Part shown: positions 14,924 to 23,590 of the stretch, piece after piece
How positions within the stretch are numbered: the first letter of the stretch is position 1
Layout of the letters: the number at the start of each line of letters is the position of its first letter
Source of the DNA: WJMT01 sp964599635
GTDB taxonomy: Bacteria > Acidobacteriota > Aminicenantia > Aminicenantales > Aminicenantaceae
DNA: 64,000 nucleotides
Assembly: GCA_964599635.1 (NCBI GenBank)
Contig: CAZRGM010000032.1
Location: forward strand, 1 to 64,000
Direction of reading: 5' to 3'
Program-made: the position numbers and the translations under genes
Notes under the pieces: generated by a model
Seen by the model: the letters and a program-made list of their open reading frames with translations, nothing else
Told to the model about the DNA's origin: nothing
Databases searched by the model: none

Positions 14924-16558
14924 TTACTTTATGTATCCCAGAGATTTTAAAATTTCTTCCTCAGCTTCAGAAAGTTTTGGCTTTTTTTCACGGTTTTTAG
15001 TCAGTTTATCAGCTTTTTCCTGAACCTCTTTTAAAAGGCTGATCTTGTATTCGGATTTGACGTCAGTATTTTTTATGATATTTTGAATACCCAGTTCGTC
15101 TTTTTTAAGATTTATAAACTCCAGTTTATTCTCCTCCCGGTAGGGGTATAGGATGATTTGATAAGGGAAGTCTATGATGGAGAAAGCATTTCCTTGGGCT
15201 TCTGGGGCGTAAGTTTCGAGAAGGAGTTTTTCTTTTTTTCGTGATTTCAATAATGATTGCCCCATCATAAATTCAGGCTTTTTGATATGAGCTATATCAA
15301 GAATAGTAGGGGCAATATTTAAATTGGAGACAACCTCTTCTCTGATTCCTGCCTTCTTGATATTTTTCCCGCTGAGGATCAGGGGGACTTTCACGAATGT
15401 TTTGTTTAAGAATTCAATATGTCCGACATGATTTCTGTATTCACCCAACCCTTCTCCATGGTCGCCCATGATAACAAAGACCGAATCTTCATATATGTCA
15501 TTTCTTTTTAGAAATTCGACCAGTTTCCCGATATACTTATCCATATAATTTACTTCCTGCTGGTAAAGTATTCTGATTGAAGGAACCGTAGGGACTATTC
15601 TATGTATGAAGTTTAATTGGATTTTCATATTTTCAGGGCTTTTATTTTGAAGTTCTAAAACGGAATTTGTTTTTAAAGTTGTAAAATTTACATAATCATC
15701 CAAGATTGATCTTTTCCATTCGTTAGGATATCTTATCTCAAGATCTTTAGTATTAAGGTCTGGCGTTATGGAAAAGTCTCTAAATTCGATATGTATAATT
15801 TTTAGTTTTTTATCTTTTATGATGAGTTCTGGTATCTCTGTCTGCAGAATCAAAGTATTTTTTCCAGGCTTTAATATAAGTTTAAGTTTTATTGGATACT
15901 CTTCTATGCTTTCCGAGATAAATTTTTTCTCTCCGTTTAAGGACACAGAAAAATCTCCTTTATAGCAAGGAGGAAAATAGGGGGCATGGGGATCTGAATA
16001 GTGAATCCAGAAAAATGATTTTTCCTTTTTGAATTTTTCAATAATAAGAAAGGCATCCTCATTCACTTGAGCGGCTGTTTTGTACCAAAGGTAAGGTTTT
16101 CTAAAATTTTCAATAAAGAGATCAAAGTCCTTTCCTATACCCCAGCGGGATGATACAGAACCTAGAGAAATAACAGCTCCGGTTGAATATCCATGATCTT
16201 TGAAAATTTTCTCCAAGCTGGGTAAGGTTGCATCGTTTTTTTCACCGTTATTATACACTCTGAGTATGTGAGGAGGGAGAGAGTAAAACATAGAGAGATG
16301 AGGAGGAAAGGTGATCGGGATGAGTGAATAGGCATTTGAAAAATAAACTCCTTGGGATGCCAGTTCAGCTAGATGGGGAGTGAGAGTATTTTTTTCAAGG
16401 GAGTAGTCGATGTAATCGGCTCTTGTCGTGTCTAACGTGATCAGGAAGATATATTTAGGAGTTTTTTCTCTTGTTGAGGTGCATTTAATTATGGAAATAA
16501 CTAAAAAAAGAATGATGACGGGAAAGATAATTTTGATTAGATTTAACTTTTTAATCAC
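14924..16558 (-). CDS. Sulfatase-fold (alkaline phosphatase superfamily) exported enzyme
   Basis: A 544-residue protein with a membrane anchor or signal (residues 7-25, ending I-I-K-C, a poor lipobox). The sulfatase domain starts at YIFLITLDTTRADYIDY. The nucleophile region is SLIPITFPPHLSMFYSLPPH, with Thr and no C/S-x-P-x-R motif. The distal metal motif is I-M-G-D-H-G-E-G-L-G-E. An inserted beta-rich block (about 185-315) separates them. The C-terminus SEAEEEILKSLGYIK shares its last eight residues with the enzyme at 2784-4685. The substrate is unknown. It is last in the minus-strand run from apgM and lies 40 bases after the PAP2-like gene, which may point to envelope phosphate or lipid chemistry (inference). 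Confidence 0.8.
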   Translation of the reverse strand: MIKKLNLIKIIFPVIILFLVISIIKCTSTREKTPKYIFLITLDTTRADYIDYSLEKNTLTPHLAELASQGVYFSNAYSLIPITFPPHLSMFYSLPPHILRVYNNGEKNDATLPSLEKIFKDHGYSTGAVISLGSVSSRWGIGKDFDLFIENFRKPYLWYKTAAQVNEDAFLIIEKFKKEKSFFWIHYSDPHAPYFPPCYKGDFSVSLNGEKKFISESIEEYPIKLKLILKPGKNTLILQTEIPELIIKDKKLKIIHIEFRDFSITPDLNTKDLEIRYPNEWKRSILDDYVNFTTLKTNSVLELQNKSPENMKIQLNFIHRIVPTVPSIRILYQQEVNYMDKYIGKLVEFLKRNDIYEDSVFVIMGDHGEGLGEYRNHVGHIEFLNKTFVKVPLILSGKNIKKAGIREEVVSNLNIAPTILDIAHIKKPEFMMGQSLLKSRKKEKLLLETYAPEAQGNAFSIIDFPYQIILYPYREENKLEFINLKKDELGIQNIIKNTDVKSEYKISLLKEVQEKADKLTKNREKKPKLSEAEEEILKSLGYIK

Positions 16559-16598
16559 AAATTCATTTTAAATCAAAACAGAATGAAATTAAAGAGCC

Positions 16599-17012
16599 CT
16601 ATTCAATCAAATTGTACACCAGTAGGGGTATGATAAAACTCAGTGCCAGGCTTATCAACACTTCCAAGGCCGTATGGCCGACATTTTCTTCTAATCTGGG
16701 GATATCTTTTCTGTTTTCAGTCAGTTTGTTTATGACTTTGGACTGTGCTTCAATGATGGTCCGGACATTCACTGCATCATATATCACCAGAATGGTCATC
16801 ACCAAACCAATCAGAAAATAAGGGGAAAAGCCGGTTTCCAGAAACAGAGCCATGGTTAAGGATCCTGATAAAGCGGTATGGCCTGAAGGCATTCCTCCAT
16901 TCCTTGCTAACATTTCTTTATTGAGGTTTCCCTCTTTGATCAGGATGAATAAAACCTTAATGATATAGGCAGTGGCCCACGTGATTATGATGCTTAACAC
17001 AAATTTTGTCAT
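16599..17012 (-). CDS. Divergent PAP2 family (DUF212) membrane protein
   Basis: A 137-residue protein with about four hydrophobic spans. The N-G-G-M-P-S-G-H-T-A motif (residues 38-47) is the DUF212 version of the PAP2 signature, and V-G-H-T-A-L-E-V is the second motif near the C-terminus. DUF212 proteins resemble PAP2 lipid phosphatases, but no activity has been shown that I know of. It lies 24 bases after the polyferredoxin stop and is likely co-transcribed. Confidence 0.88.
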   Translation of the reverse strand: MTKFVLSIIITWATAYIIKVLFILIKEGNLNKEMLARNGGMPSGHTALSGSLTMALFLETGFSPYFLIGLVMTILVIYDAVNVRTIIEAQSKVINKLTENRKDIPRLEENVGHTALEVLISLALSFIIPLLVYNLIE

Positions 17013-17036
17013 GATCTTATCTCATCTTTCTTTGAA

Positions 17037-18635
17037 TCAGTAGAAGTCTCTGCTTCCGGAAAGCAGGTCAAGTTTGAGCTGATTATCTTCGGAGCGGGAC
17101 TCCCCTACGCTCGTGACATAAATAGCCGGTTTATCCACCACAGGGCATTTGTTTTCGCAGATACCGCATCCAATGCAGGTTTCAATATCGATCACTGGGG
17201 CCATTGGATTTTTTATCTCGCCTTCAGGAGTTATTACTTCTATTTTTATCAGTTTGATAGCCTTTGGAGAAACAGGACAATGCTCTTCACACACAATGCA
17301 GGGGTCTCCAAATTTCCATGGAATACACCGGTTTCTGTCAATCCAGGCGGTTCCTATTTTGACTTTGGTTTTCTCCGGGACAGTCAGCTCCTTAAGGGCT
17401 CCTGTGGGGCAGACCTGGGTACATAGAGAACAGTAGTATTCGCAGTATCCGATTTTAGGAACGAGCATGGGTGTCCATATTCCTTCAGGACCGGCTTCTG
17501 TGAGTGCGGGTTGAATAGCATTGGTTGGACAGACTTTCATGCACTCTCCACATTTCACACATTTTTGCAGAAACTGTTTTTCAGGAAGGGCGCCAGGGGG
17601 ACGGATCAATCTTTCAGAAGCTCTTTTTGATTCAGGAGACAGCCGGAAGAAAGGGGCTGCAATGGCTCCTAATAAAGAGGTAAAGATGAGTTTTCTTCGA
17701 GAAAGATTGATTTTTTCAATTTTTTCAAATGTGCTTTTGATGGGAAATTGAATAGCATTGGTTGGACAGATCGCACTGCATGTAAAGCAGTAGATACATT
17801 CAGAACTTCTCCACTCACCAATAGGAAACGGTGTGGCCTGAGTCGGGCAGTGAAGACTGCAGAGATTGCAGTCAATACATTTTTTGGGATCGATTTTAAG
17901 CTTTAGAATATTTTGCCTTGAAAATATACCCAATAAAGCGCCTAAAGGGCATAAATATCTGCACCAGTATCTTTCACGAAAGATATTTAAAATCACAGGC
18001 ACTAAAAACAAAAGGCCTATAAAAAAGACTTGAGTGAACAGGGGATTTATATCAAGTGTGGTCAAAAATTGGGCGAGAGGATCGGCAACGGAATAAAGCT
18101 CGGCTTGATACAAAAGGTCGAGAATATTTGAAAAGGTATGATTCAATACAGGAAAGACCCCAACCGCAAAGGAACGGTAGAGAAGAGAAAGAGGATCCAT
18201 GATTCCGGCGAGGTTTAAAGAGAAAACAGCCCCTACCAGTATGATGATCAAGAGGTAATATTTTAAGGAAAGAGAAATGACTTTTTTGATTTTTTGGGGC
18301 CTTAGAAGTTTGCTTTTTTTGAAGAGAAAAGAAAAGAATTGATGGATGGAGCCCAAAGGGCATACCCATCCGCATGCAAAGCGGCCGAATACAAAAGTCA
18401 CGATGATGGTCACCGCGGCAAATATAAAAGATGCGAATAATACTCTGGAGGCGATGAGGGTCGTCAAAGCCAAAAGAGGATCGAAATGGAAAAAAATTTC
18501 CACATTTCCTATATAGTCTTTTCCCGGGAAATGAGTTCCAAATAAAAGAGTAACAAAAAGAACAAAAAATAAAATTTGGCTTAGAATTCTAAGTATTTGA
18601 ATGAATCTATATTTTTTAGATTTTTCTTTTTTCAA
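17037..18635 (-). CDS. NapH/NapG-like membrane polyferredoxin fusion
   Basis: 532 residues. The N-terminal half (about 1-220) has five or so membrane spans and two NapH-type C-x-x-x-C-P motifs: FACGWVCPLGS and WCRYLCPLGAL. It continues with a two-cluster ferredoxin (CIDCNLCSLHCP and CIYCFTCSAICP). A twin-arginine-like SRRKLIFTSLLGA (near 313) is followed by a NapG-like set of further [4Fe-4S] motifs, the last being CIGCGICENKCP. It should pass electrons between the quinone pool and a periplasmic partner. It looks like a fusion of NapH and NapG. Its start lies inside the end of the DUF362 gene (20-base overlap), so the two are translationally coupled. Confidence 0.82.
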   Translation of the reverse strand: MKKEKSKKYRFIQILRILSQILFFVLFVTLLFGTHFPGKDYIGNVEIFFHFDPLLALTTLIASRVLFASFIFAAVTIIVTFVFGRFACGWVCPLGSIHQFFSFLFKKSKLLRPQKIKKVISLSLKYYLLIIILVGAVFSLNLAGIMDPLSLLYRSFAVGVFPVLNHTFSNILDLLYQAELYSVADPLAQFLTTLDINPLFTQVFFIGLLFLVPVILNIFRERYWCRYLCPLGALLGIFSRQNILKLKIDPKKCIDCNLCSLHCPTQATPFPIGEWRSSECIYCFTCSAICPTNAIQFPIKSTFEKIEKINLSRRKLIFTSLLGAIAAPFFRLSPESKRASERLIRPPGALPEKQFLQKCVKCGECMKVCPTNAIQPALTEAGPEGIWTPMLVPKIGYCEYYCSLCTQVCPTGALKELTVPEKTKVKIGTAWIDRNRCIPWKFGDPCIVCEEHCPVSPKAIKLIKIEVITPEGEIKNPMAPVIDIETCIGCGICENKCPVVDKPAIYVTSVGESRSEDNQLKLDLLSGSRDFY

Positions 18636-19503
18636 TCTTCAGTTTCCCCAGGTCCATCTCTCCCAGCCCTCTTTCGTGCGCGATCTGGAGGAACTTTAGT
18701 TCTTCAGGAGATATGCCCGCAAATTGGACTCCCATTCGGTCCACGGCTACATAATCGACGCCAACGGCCACTGTTTTAAAGAGTTTGACATCAGATAATC
18801 TTCCCCCTTGGGGGCCGTTTCTATGAAGGATTCTGTAAGCATCTAAGAATGACAAGTCCGGCTTAAAAAAAGCAGCCAAGTCCACGACAGCATAGTCAAT
18901 GTTTTGATGGAGCTGGTTTCGACTTCCTCCCAGTGCACCCAGCCAGTTTTTCATTCCTAGGGTCAGGCGGGATAGACTGTGATGTTTGGTAATGGGTACA
19001 TTTATCAGTTTATCCGTTTCTAAAAAATCACTGTACACTTCCCATTCTTTGATGACTTGTCCTTTGATGGGAACTTTTTTCAGTTTGTGTTCATTGGGGA
19101 AAGGGACATCGGCTCCGGCTTCTTTAGCAGCAGTAGCAATACCGGAGCGGACATAAGTTCTTCGGGCGGGATTGCAGGGGTGATCCATGACTTTGACTTT
19201 TTTGGCTCCGGCTTCAAAACAAAGTTCGACCAGAGTTTTGACCACTTCCGGATTTGTGCAAGCTGCCTGTTCAGGAGTTCGATCCCAGCCTATGTTTGGT
19301 TTGATCAGGACTTCATCTCCCCTTGAAATAAAGCGGCTCATCCCTCCAATGGCGGATAGGGCCTCTTTGGTGATTTGAGAAGGAGATTCTCCCTGAACTA
19401 CAGCCAGATCAGGAAGTTTATTATCTTGAGGTAAAATGTTTGAATTTAAGTTTAAAACAATACTTCCTGCTGCGATATTTTTTAAAAAATCTCTTCTTTT
19501 CAT
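18616..19503 (-). CDS. DUF362 protein with Tat signal
   Basis: 295 residues. The Tat signal MKRRDFLKNIAAGSIVLNL is at the N-terminus. The DUF362 domain follows with VLIKPNIGWDR, HPCNPARRTYVRSG and KHHSLSRLTLGMKNWLGALG. DUF362 proteins are often linked to iron-sulfur proteins and their function is unknown. No ferredoxin motif is present here, but the overlapping downstream gene is a polyferredoxin, which suggests an exported redox pair. It starts five bases after the amidase stop. Confidence 0.88.
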   Translation of the reverse strand: MKRRDFLKNIAAGSIVLNLNSNILPQDNKLPDLAVVQGESPSQITKEALSAIGGMSRFISRGDEVLIKPNIGWDRTPEQAACTNPEVVKTLVELCFEAGAKKVKVMDHPCNPARRTYVRSGIATAAKEAGADVPFPNEHKLKKVPIKGQVIKEWEVYSDFLETDKLINVPITKHHSLSRLTLGMKNWLGALGGSRNQLHQNIDYAVVDLAAFFKPDLSFLDAYRILHRNGPQGGRLSDVKLFKTVAVGVDYVAVDRMGVQFAGISPEELKFLQIAHERGLGEMDLGKLKIEKRKI

Positions 19504-19507
19504 TTTT

Positions 19508-20656
19508 TTATCCTTTCCCTAAAGATTGGATGTACTGTAGGATTCCCTGGTAGATTCCCTCAGCAATTTTTTGTCGGTATTCAGGTCTTCGGAGAAGACC
19601 CTCTTCCCTTTGGTTGGACATATGTAATGTCTCGACAAGCACAGAAGGCATTTCTCCTCCGATTAAAACCCAGAAAGGTCCGCCCTTGACTCCAAGATCT
19701 TTAGTGTATTTATGGGATTTTTTAAGATGAGAAGTCAAACACTCTTGAATATTTTCTGCCAATTCCCTTGATTCTTTTATTTTACTATTTTGAGCGATTT
19801 TTGTAATGATTTCTTTCATGTCCCCAATATTTTTGGTGGAAGTTGCATTTTCCCTTGCTGCAATGGCATTGACAGAGGCATCTGTACTGAAATTCAAAAA
19901 AAAGGTCGATGTGCCGTAATAGTTTTTTCTGGGATTGGCATTAGCGTGGATGGAGATAAAAAGGTCTGCTTTTTTTTGATTGGCAATAACAGGTCTGTCT
20001 TCAACCGGAACAAAGATATCTGTTTCTCTTGTCATGATGACTTCAAGGTTCTTTTTGGAGCTGAGCAAATTTTTTAATCTACTCGCGATGTCCAGGACAA
20101 CTGACTTTTCATAAGTGTTTTGGCTCCCTATACATCCTGGGTCTTTCCCTCCGTGTCCCGGGTCAATGACGATTCTTTTTATCCCAAGACCCAACTGACG
20201 GGCCATTGAGTATCCTGACTCTGTGGGTTGAGGTGCTGAAGAATTTTTCACGGGATAGATATCAATGATAATTCGAAAAGGGTCAGGAAGATGCCATACT
20301 CGATAATGTTCTATTTTTAATAGATCAAGATCTACAGCTGTTCTTACGGTGGTGTGATTTTTTTGAGCGATTCTTATTTTGTGGATATAGTCATTGTCTA
20401 GATTAACGGTTTTGGTGTGAAGAATAGGATTAAGTCTGGCCTGGTAGACATCGACATAGATTCTATCTGGAGAGCGAAGTTCATCGAAGAAGTACTCTCT
20501 CAATTCTCCCACATCTATGACGATCCTGGTGAAAGAAGGATGAATATGGTAACGGAGATTGTATATTTCTATCCGGTTATCTGAAATGGATTGCGAGAAG
20601 ATTCCTGATGTGATGAGAAGGATAAAGAGAATCACATTTAAGATTTTTTTATTCAT
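19508..20656 (-). CDS. N-acetylmuramoyl-L-alanine amidase, AmiC-like
   Basis: 382 residues: a signal peptide (about 1-22), an AMIN domain (about 28-135) that targets septal peptidoglycan or the outer membrane, and an Amidase_3 domain (160-380). The zinc and catalytic residues are visible: H168 in VIDPGHGG, E183 in TYEKSV, H237 in SIHANA and E342 in VLVETLHMSN. It cleaves the bond between muramic acid and L-Ala of the stem peptide in the periplasm, usually during daughter-cell separation. Neighbours suggest only shared transcription with apgM (60 bases upstream) and DUF362. Confidence 0.92.
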   Translation of the reverse strand: MNKKILNVILFILLITSGIFSQSISDNRIEIYNLRYHIHPSFTRIVIDVGELREYFFDELRSPDRIYVDVYQARLNPILHTKTVNLDNDYIHKIRIAQKNHTTVRTAVDLDLLKIEHYRVWHLPDPFRIIIDIYPVKNSSAPQPTESGYSMARQLGLGIKRIVIDPGHGGKDPGCIGSQNTYEKSVVLDIASRLKNLLSSKKNLEVIMTRETDIFVPVEDRPVIANQKKADLFISIHANANPRKNYYGTSTFFLNFSTDASVNAIAARENATSTKNIGDMKEIITKIAQNSKIKESRELAENIQECLTSHLKKSHKYTKDLGVKGGPFWVLIGGEMPSVLVETLHMSNQREEGLLRRPEYRQKIAEGIYQGILQYIQSLGKG

Positions 20657-20715
20657 TTTTGATGAATGATCTAAAAACCATCGAATTAATCCTGTTTTTT
20701 CATTCTAATTTTTCA

Positions 20716-21918
20716 TTAGGCTCCAAACTTAACCAATTTCCCGGCGTGAGCGAGCATAAGCGGCATCGCATAGATGGAACGGAACTGACCCAAATACCCC
20801 TGGCTGCAGTTTATTTCTGTAAACTTTTTAACTTGATCTCTTAGGGCAGAGGGCGAAAAGATAAGGAAGGGATTAGGATGCCACGAGTGTGACTTTAACG
20901 AGCAGGGAGTTGAGTGGTCAGATGTCACCACAAATACATCTGGTTTTAAGTCAAGGACAGGGGGGATCCATGGATCTGTTTTTTCAATGATTTCTTTTTT
21001 GGCCTCAAAGTTTCCGTCTTCACCAAAAGAATCTGTTTTTTTGACATGAACATAGAAGAAGTTATATTGATGGTAGTTTTTCTCCAAGGCCCTAAAAAGA
21101 TCTTTGATTTCAGGGCCGACTTCAAGAACATCCATTCCCACTAACTTTGCTAGCCCTCTGTACATGGGATAGTTAGCGAGCGCAGCTGGATTTAATTTAA
21201 AAAGATCTTTCATGCTGGGGATAGAGGGAAATTTAGAGAATCCGCGTAATAATATGGTGTTGGCTTTCTTTTCTTCTTTGAGAACAGTGTTCACTTTGTC
21301 CATAACTTTATGGACTATATCCGCAGTCTCTTTAGCTTCTGAAGAGAGGGGTTTGGGATATACTTTTGGCTTTTTTTCTTTTTGAGGGTCGGCATCGGAT
21401 AAATGATCGGATAGTTTTTCAGCAGTAAATTTGATGACGAAACGGTGTTCTTTTCCTGCATAAAAAGAAATTTTCATGTTTCCAATTTTTTCCAGGGACT
21501 TACTCAGTTTTTCACAGAGTTCACGATTTTTTTCTGTTGAGATTCGGCCTGCTCTCCGGTCTACAATGAGACCGTTTTTTAAAGTAGCGAAATTTCCTCT
21601 GGCGACCAGGTCATTCTTTTTTACCTCGATATCAATTCCCAATGCTTCTAGAATACCTCTCCCAAGGATATATTTTGTAGGATCATAGCCAAAAAGAGAT
21701 AAATGGGCAGGCCCACTTCCGGGCGTTATCCCTCTAAATACAGGATCTGTGAGCCCACAGCAGCCTGCTTCTGCGAGGGAATCAAGATTTGGAGTGGAAG
21801 CTGCTTCCAAAGGAGTTTTTCCATCTATAGGAAGGTCTCCGAGTCCATCCATGACTAAAAGAACAATTTTTGAATCGGTTTCAATGCAGAGATTTTTGAG
21901 CATCTCTTCTCTATTCAT
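20716..21918 (-). CDS. apgM: 2,3-bisphosphoglycerate-independent phosphoglycerate mutase, archaeal type
   Basis: 400 residues of the alkaline phosphatase superfamily. Seen are K-I-V-L-L-V-M-D-G-L-G-D-L-P (metal-binding Asp), TPNLDSLAEAGCCGL, TPGSGPAHLSLFGYDP with the putative Ser nucleophile, and the distal metal motif V-V-T-S-D-H-S-T-P. It interconverts 3- and 2-phosphoglycerate in glycolysis without a 2,3-BPG cofactor. The length fits ApgM rather than GpmI (about 510). It is first in the minus-strand run to 14924 and diverges from guaA with a 107-base spacer. Confidence 0.93.
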   Translation of the reverse strand: MNREEMLKNLCIETDSKIVLLVMDGLGDLPIDGKTPLEAASTPNLDSLAEAGCCGLTDPVFRGITPGSGPAHLSLFGYDPTKYILGRGILEALGIDIEVKKNDLVARGNFATLKNGLIVDRRAGRISTEKNRELCEKLSKSLEKIGNMKISFYAGKEHRFVIKFTAEKLSDHLSDADPQKEKKPKVYPKPLSSEAKETADIVHKVMDKVNTVLKEEKKANTILLRGFSKFPSIPSMKDLFKLNPAALANYPMYRGLAKLVGMDVLEVGPEIKDLFRALEKNYHQYNFFYVHVKKTDSFGEDGNFEAKKEIIEKTDPWIPPVLDLKPDVFVVTSDHSTPCSLKSHSWHPNPFLIFSPSALRDQVKKFTEINCSQGYLGQFRSIYAMPLMLAHAGKLVKFGA

Positions 21919-22025
21919 GATAAATCAACTATAAAAAATTTAAATAGTTAAGTCAATTACAGGAATATTTCATAGATTCCTGAGTTTTGATTTACAACCA
22001 AATTTGAGTCTGATAAAATCAGACC

Positions 22026-23558
22026 ATGAAAAAGGTTATCATCCTTGATTTTGGTTCACAGTATACTCAGCTCATTGCAAGAAAGATAAGAGAATTAGGG
22101 GTTTTTTCGAAAATTCTTCCATACACAGCGACAAAATCAGAAATAAGTAAAGAAGACCCGGGAGCGGTTATTCTTTCAGGAGGGCCTCAGGGTGTTTATG
22201 ATAATGATTCTCCTCAGTTATCAGTCAATATAAAAAAACTTGGGGTTCCCGTGCTGGGGATATGCTATGGGCTCCATCTTCTGGCTCATTTATTGGGAGG
22301 CGAAGTCATCCCTTCAAAAAAAAGAGAGTATGGATTTGCCGCCCTTAACGTCAAGAAAAGAGATGGATTACTGGAAGGATTTGAAGACAGGAGCCAGGTT
22401 TGGATGAGCCATGGAGATAGAGTCTTAAAAGTTCCTCCTGGATTTATTGTTTCTGGAATTACAGAGAATTGTGATGCGGCAGTCATTGAAAATATAAATG
22501 AAAAAATATTTGGAGTCCAGTTTCATCCCGAAGTCATTCATACTCATCAGGGTAAAAAAGTATTATCTAATTTTCTCTTTAAAATGGCAGGGATGAAACC
22601 CAACTGGGATATGGAATCGTTTATTGATAAAAAGATTCAAGAACTGAGGGAGTTGATTGGAGAGGAGAAAGTGATCTGTGGTCTCAGCGGAGGAGTGGAT
22701 TCTGTGGTGACGTCTCTTCTCGTGAAGCAAGCTGTGGGAAAGAAACTAAAGTGTATATTTGTTAACAACGGTTTTTTACGAAGGGGTCAGTACGAAAATC
22801 TTATACATAAGTTTAAGAAAGCGTTTAATCTGGAGTTAGTTGCAGTGGATGCGTCTGAGAGATTTTTGGAAAAATTGAAGGGAGTCGTTCCCCCCGAAGA
22901 TAAGAGAAAGATAATTGGGAAGGAATTCATAAGAATATTCGAACAGGAAGCCAAAAAAATAGGAAGGGTTAAGTTTCTTGCCCAGGGGACAATTTATCCG
23001 GATGTTATTGAAAGCAATCCTGTTATAGGGCCCTCTTCCAGTATAAAGTCTCATCATAATGTGGGAGGTTTACCCAATAAGTTCTCTTTTAAACTCGTTG
23101 AACCGCTCAAAGAGCTTTTTAAAGATGAAGTGAGAAGACTTGGATTAGAGATGGGATTGAAACCTGATTTCATAGATCAGCATCCATTCCCAGGCCCTGG
23201 CTTGGCTGTGCGTGTGGTGGGTGAGGTCACAAAGGAACGATTAAAGACAGTAAGAGATGCGGATGCTGTTGTTATTGATGAGATAAGGAGGGCAGGCATT
23301 TATAATGATTTGTGGCAGGCCTTTGCCGTTTTGCTTCCTGTCAAATCAGTGGGAGTTATGGGGGATCAGAGAACGTATCAAGGGGTGGTTGTTGTGAGGT
23401 TGGTTCAGAGTATTGATGGGATGACAGCGGCGTGGTTTCCAGCAGACCCTTCTTTATTGTCCAGAATATCTTCCAGAATCGTTAATGAGGTTGAAGGAGT
23501 CAATCGAGTGGTGTACGATATAACCTCAAAACCTCCCGGCACAATCGAGTGGGAATAA
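22026..23558 (+). CDS. guaA: GMP synthase (glutamine-hydrolysing)
   Basis: 510 residues. The class I glutaminase domain (1-190) has C80 in LGICYGLHLL and the H/E pair in FGVQFHPEV. The ATP pyrophosphatase domain follows with the PP-loop SGGVDS near 221. The dimerisation domain ends with the conserved IEWE. It makes GMP from XMP. The length is normal. No ribosome-binding site precedes the ATG. A -10-like GATAAAAT lies seven bases before it, which suggests a leaderless transcript. dnaE follows by 32 bases. Confidence 0.96.
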   Translation: MKKVIILDFGSQYTQLIARKIRELGVFSKILPYTATKSEISKEDPGAVILSGGPQGVYDNDSPQLSVNIKKLGVPVLGICYGLHLLAHLLGGEVIPSKKREYGFAALNVKKRDGLLEGFEDRSQVWMSHGDRVLKVPPGFIVSGITENCDAAVIENINEKIFGVQFHPEVIHTHQGKKVLSNFLFKMAGMKPNWDMESFIDKKIQELRELIGEEKVICGLSGGVDSVVTSLLVKQAVGKKLKCIFVNNGFLRRGQYENLIHKFKKAFNLELVAVDASERFLEKLKGVVPPEDKRKIIGKEFIRIFEQEAKKIGRVKFLAQGTIYPDVIESNPVIGPSSSIKSHHNVGGLPNKFSFKLVEPLKELFKDEVRRLGLEMGLKPDFIDQHPFPGPGLAVRVVGEVTKERLKTVRDADAVVIDEIRRAGIYNDLWQAFAVLLPVKSVGVMGDQRTYQGVVVVRLVQSIDGMTAAWFPADPSLLSRISSRIVNEVEGVNRVVYDITSKPPGTIEWE

Positions 23559-23590
23559 AAAAGATATGTATTTTATAACTGATTAAAAAA

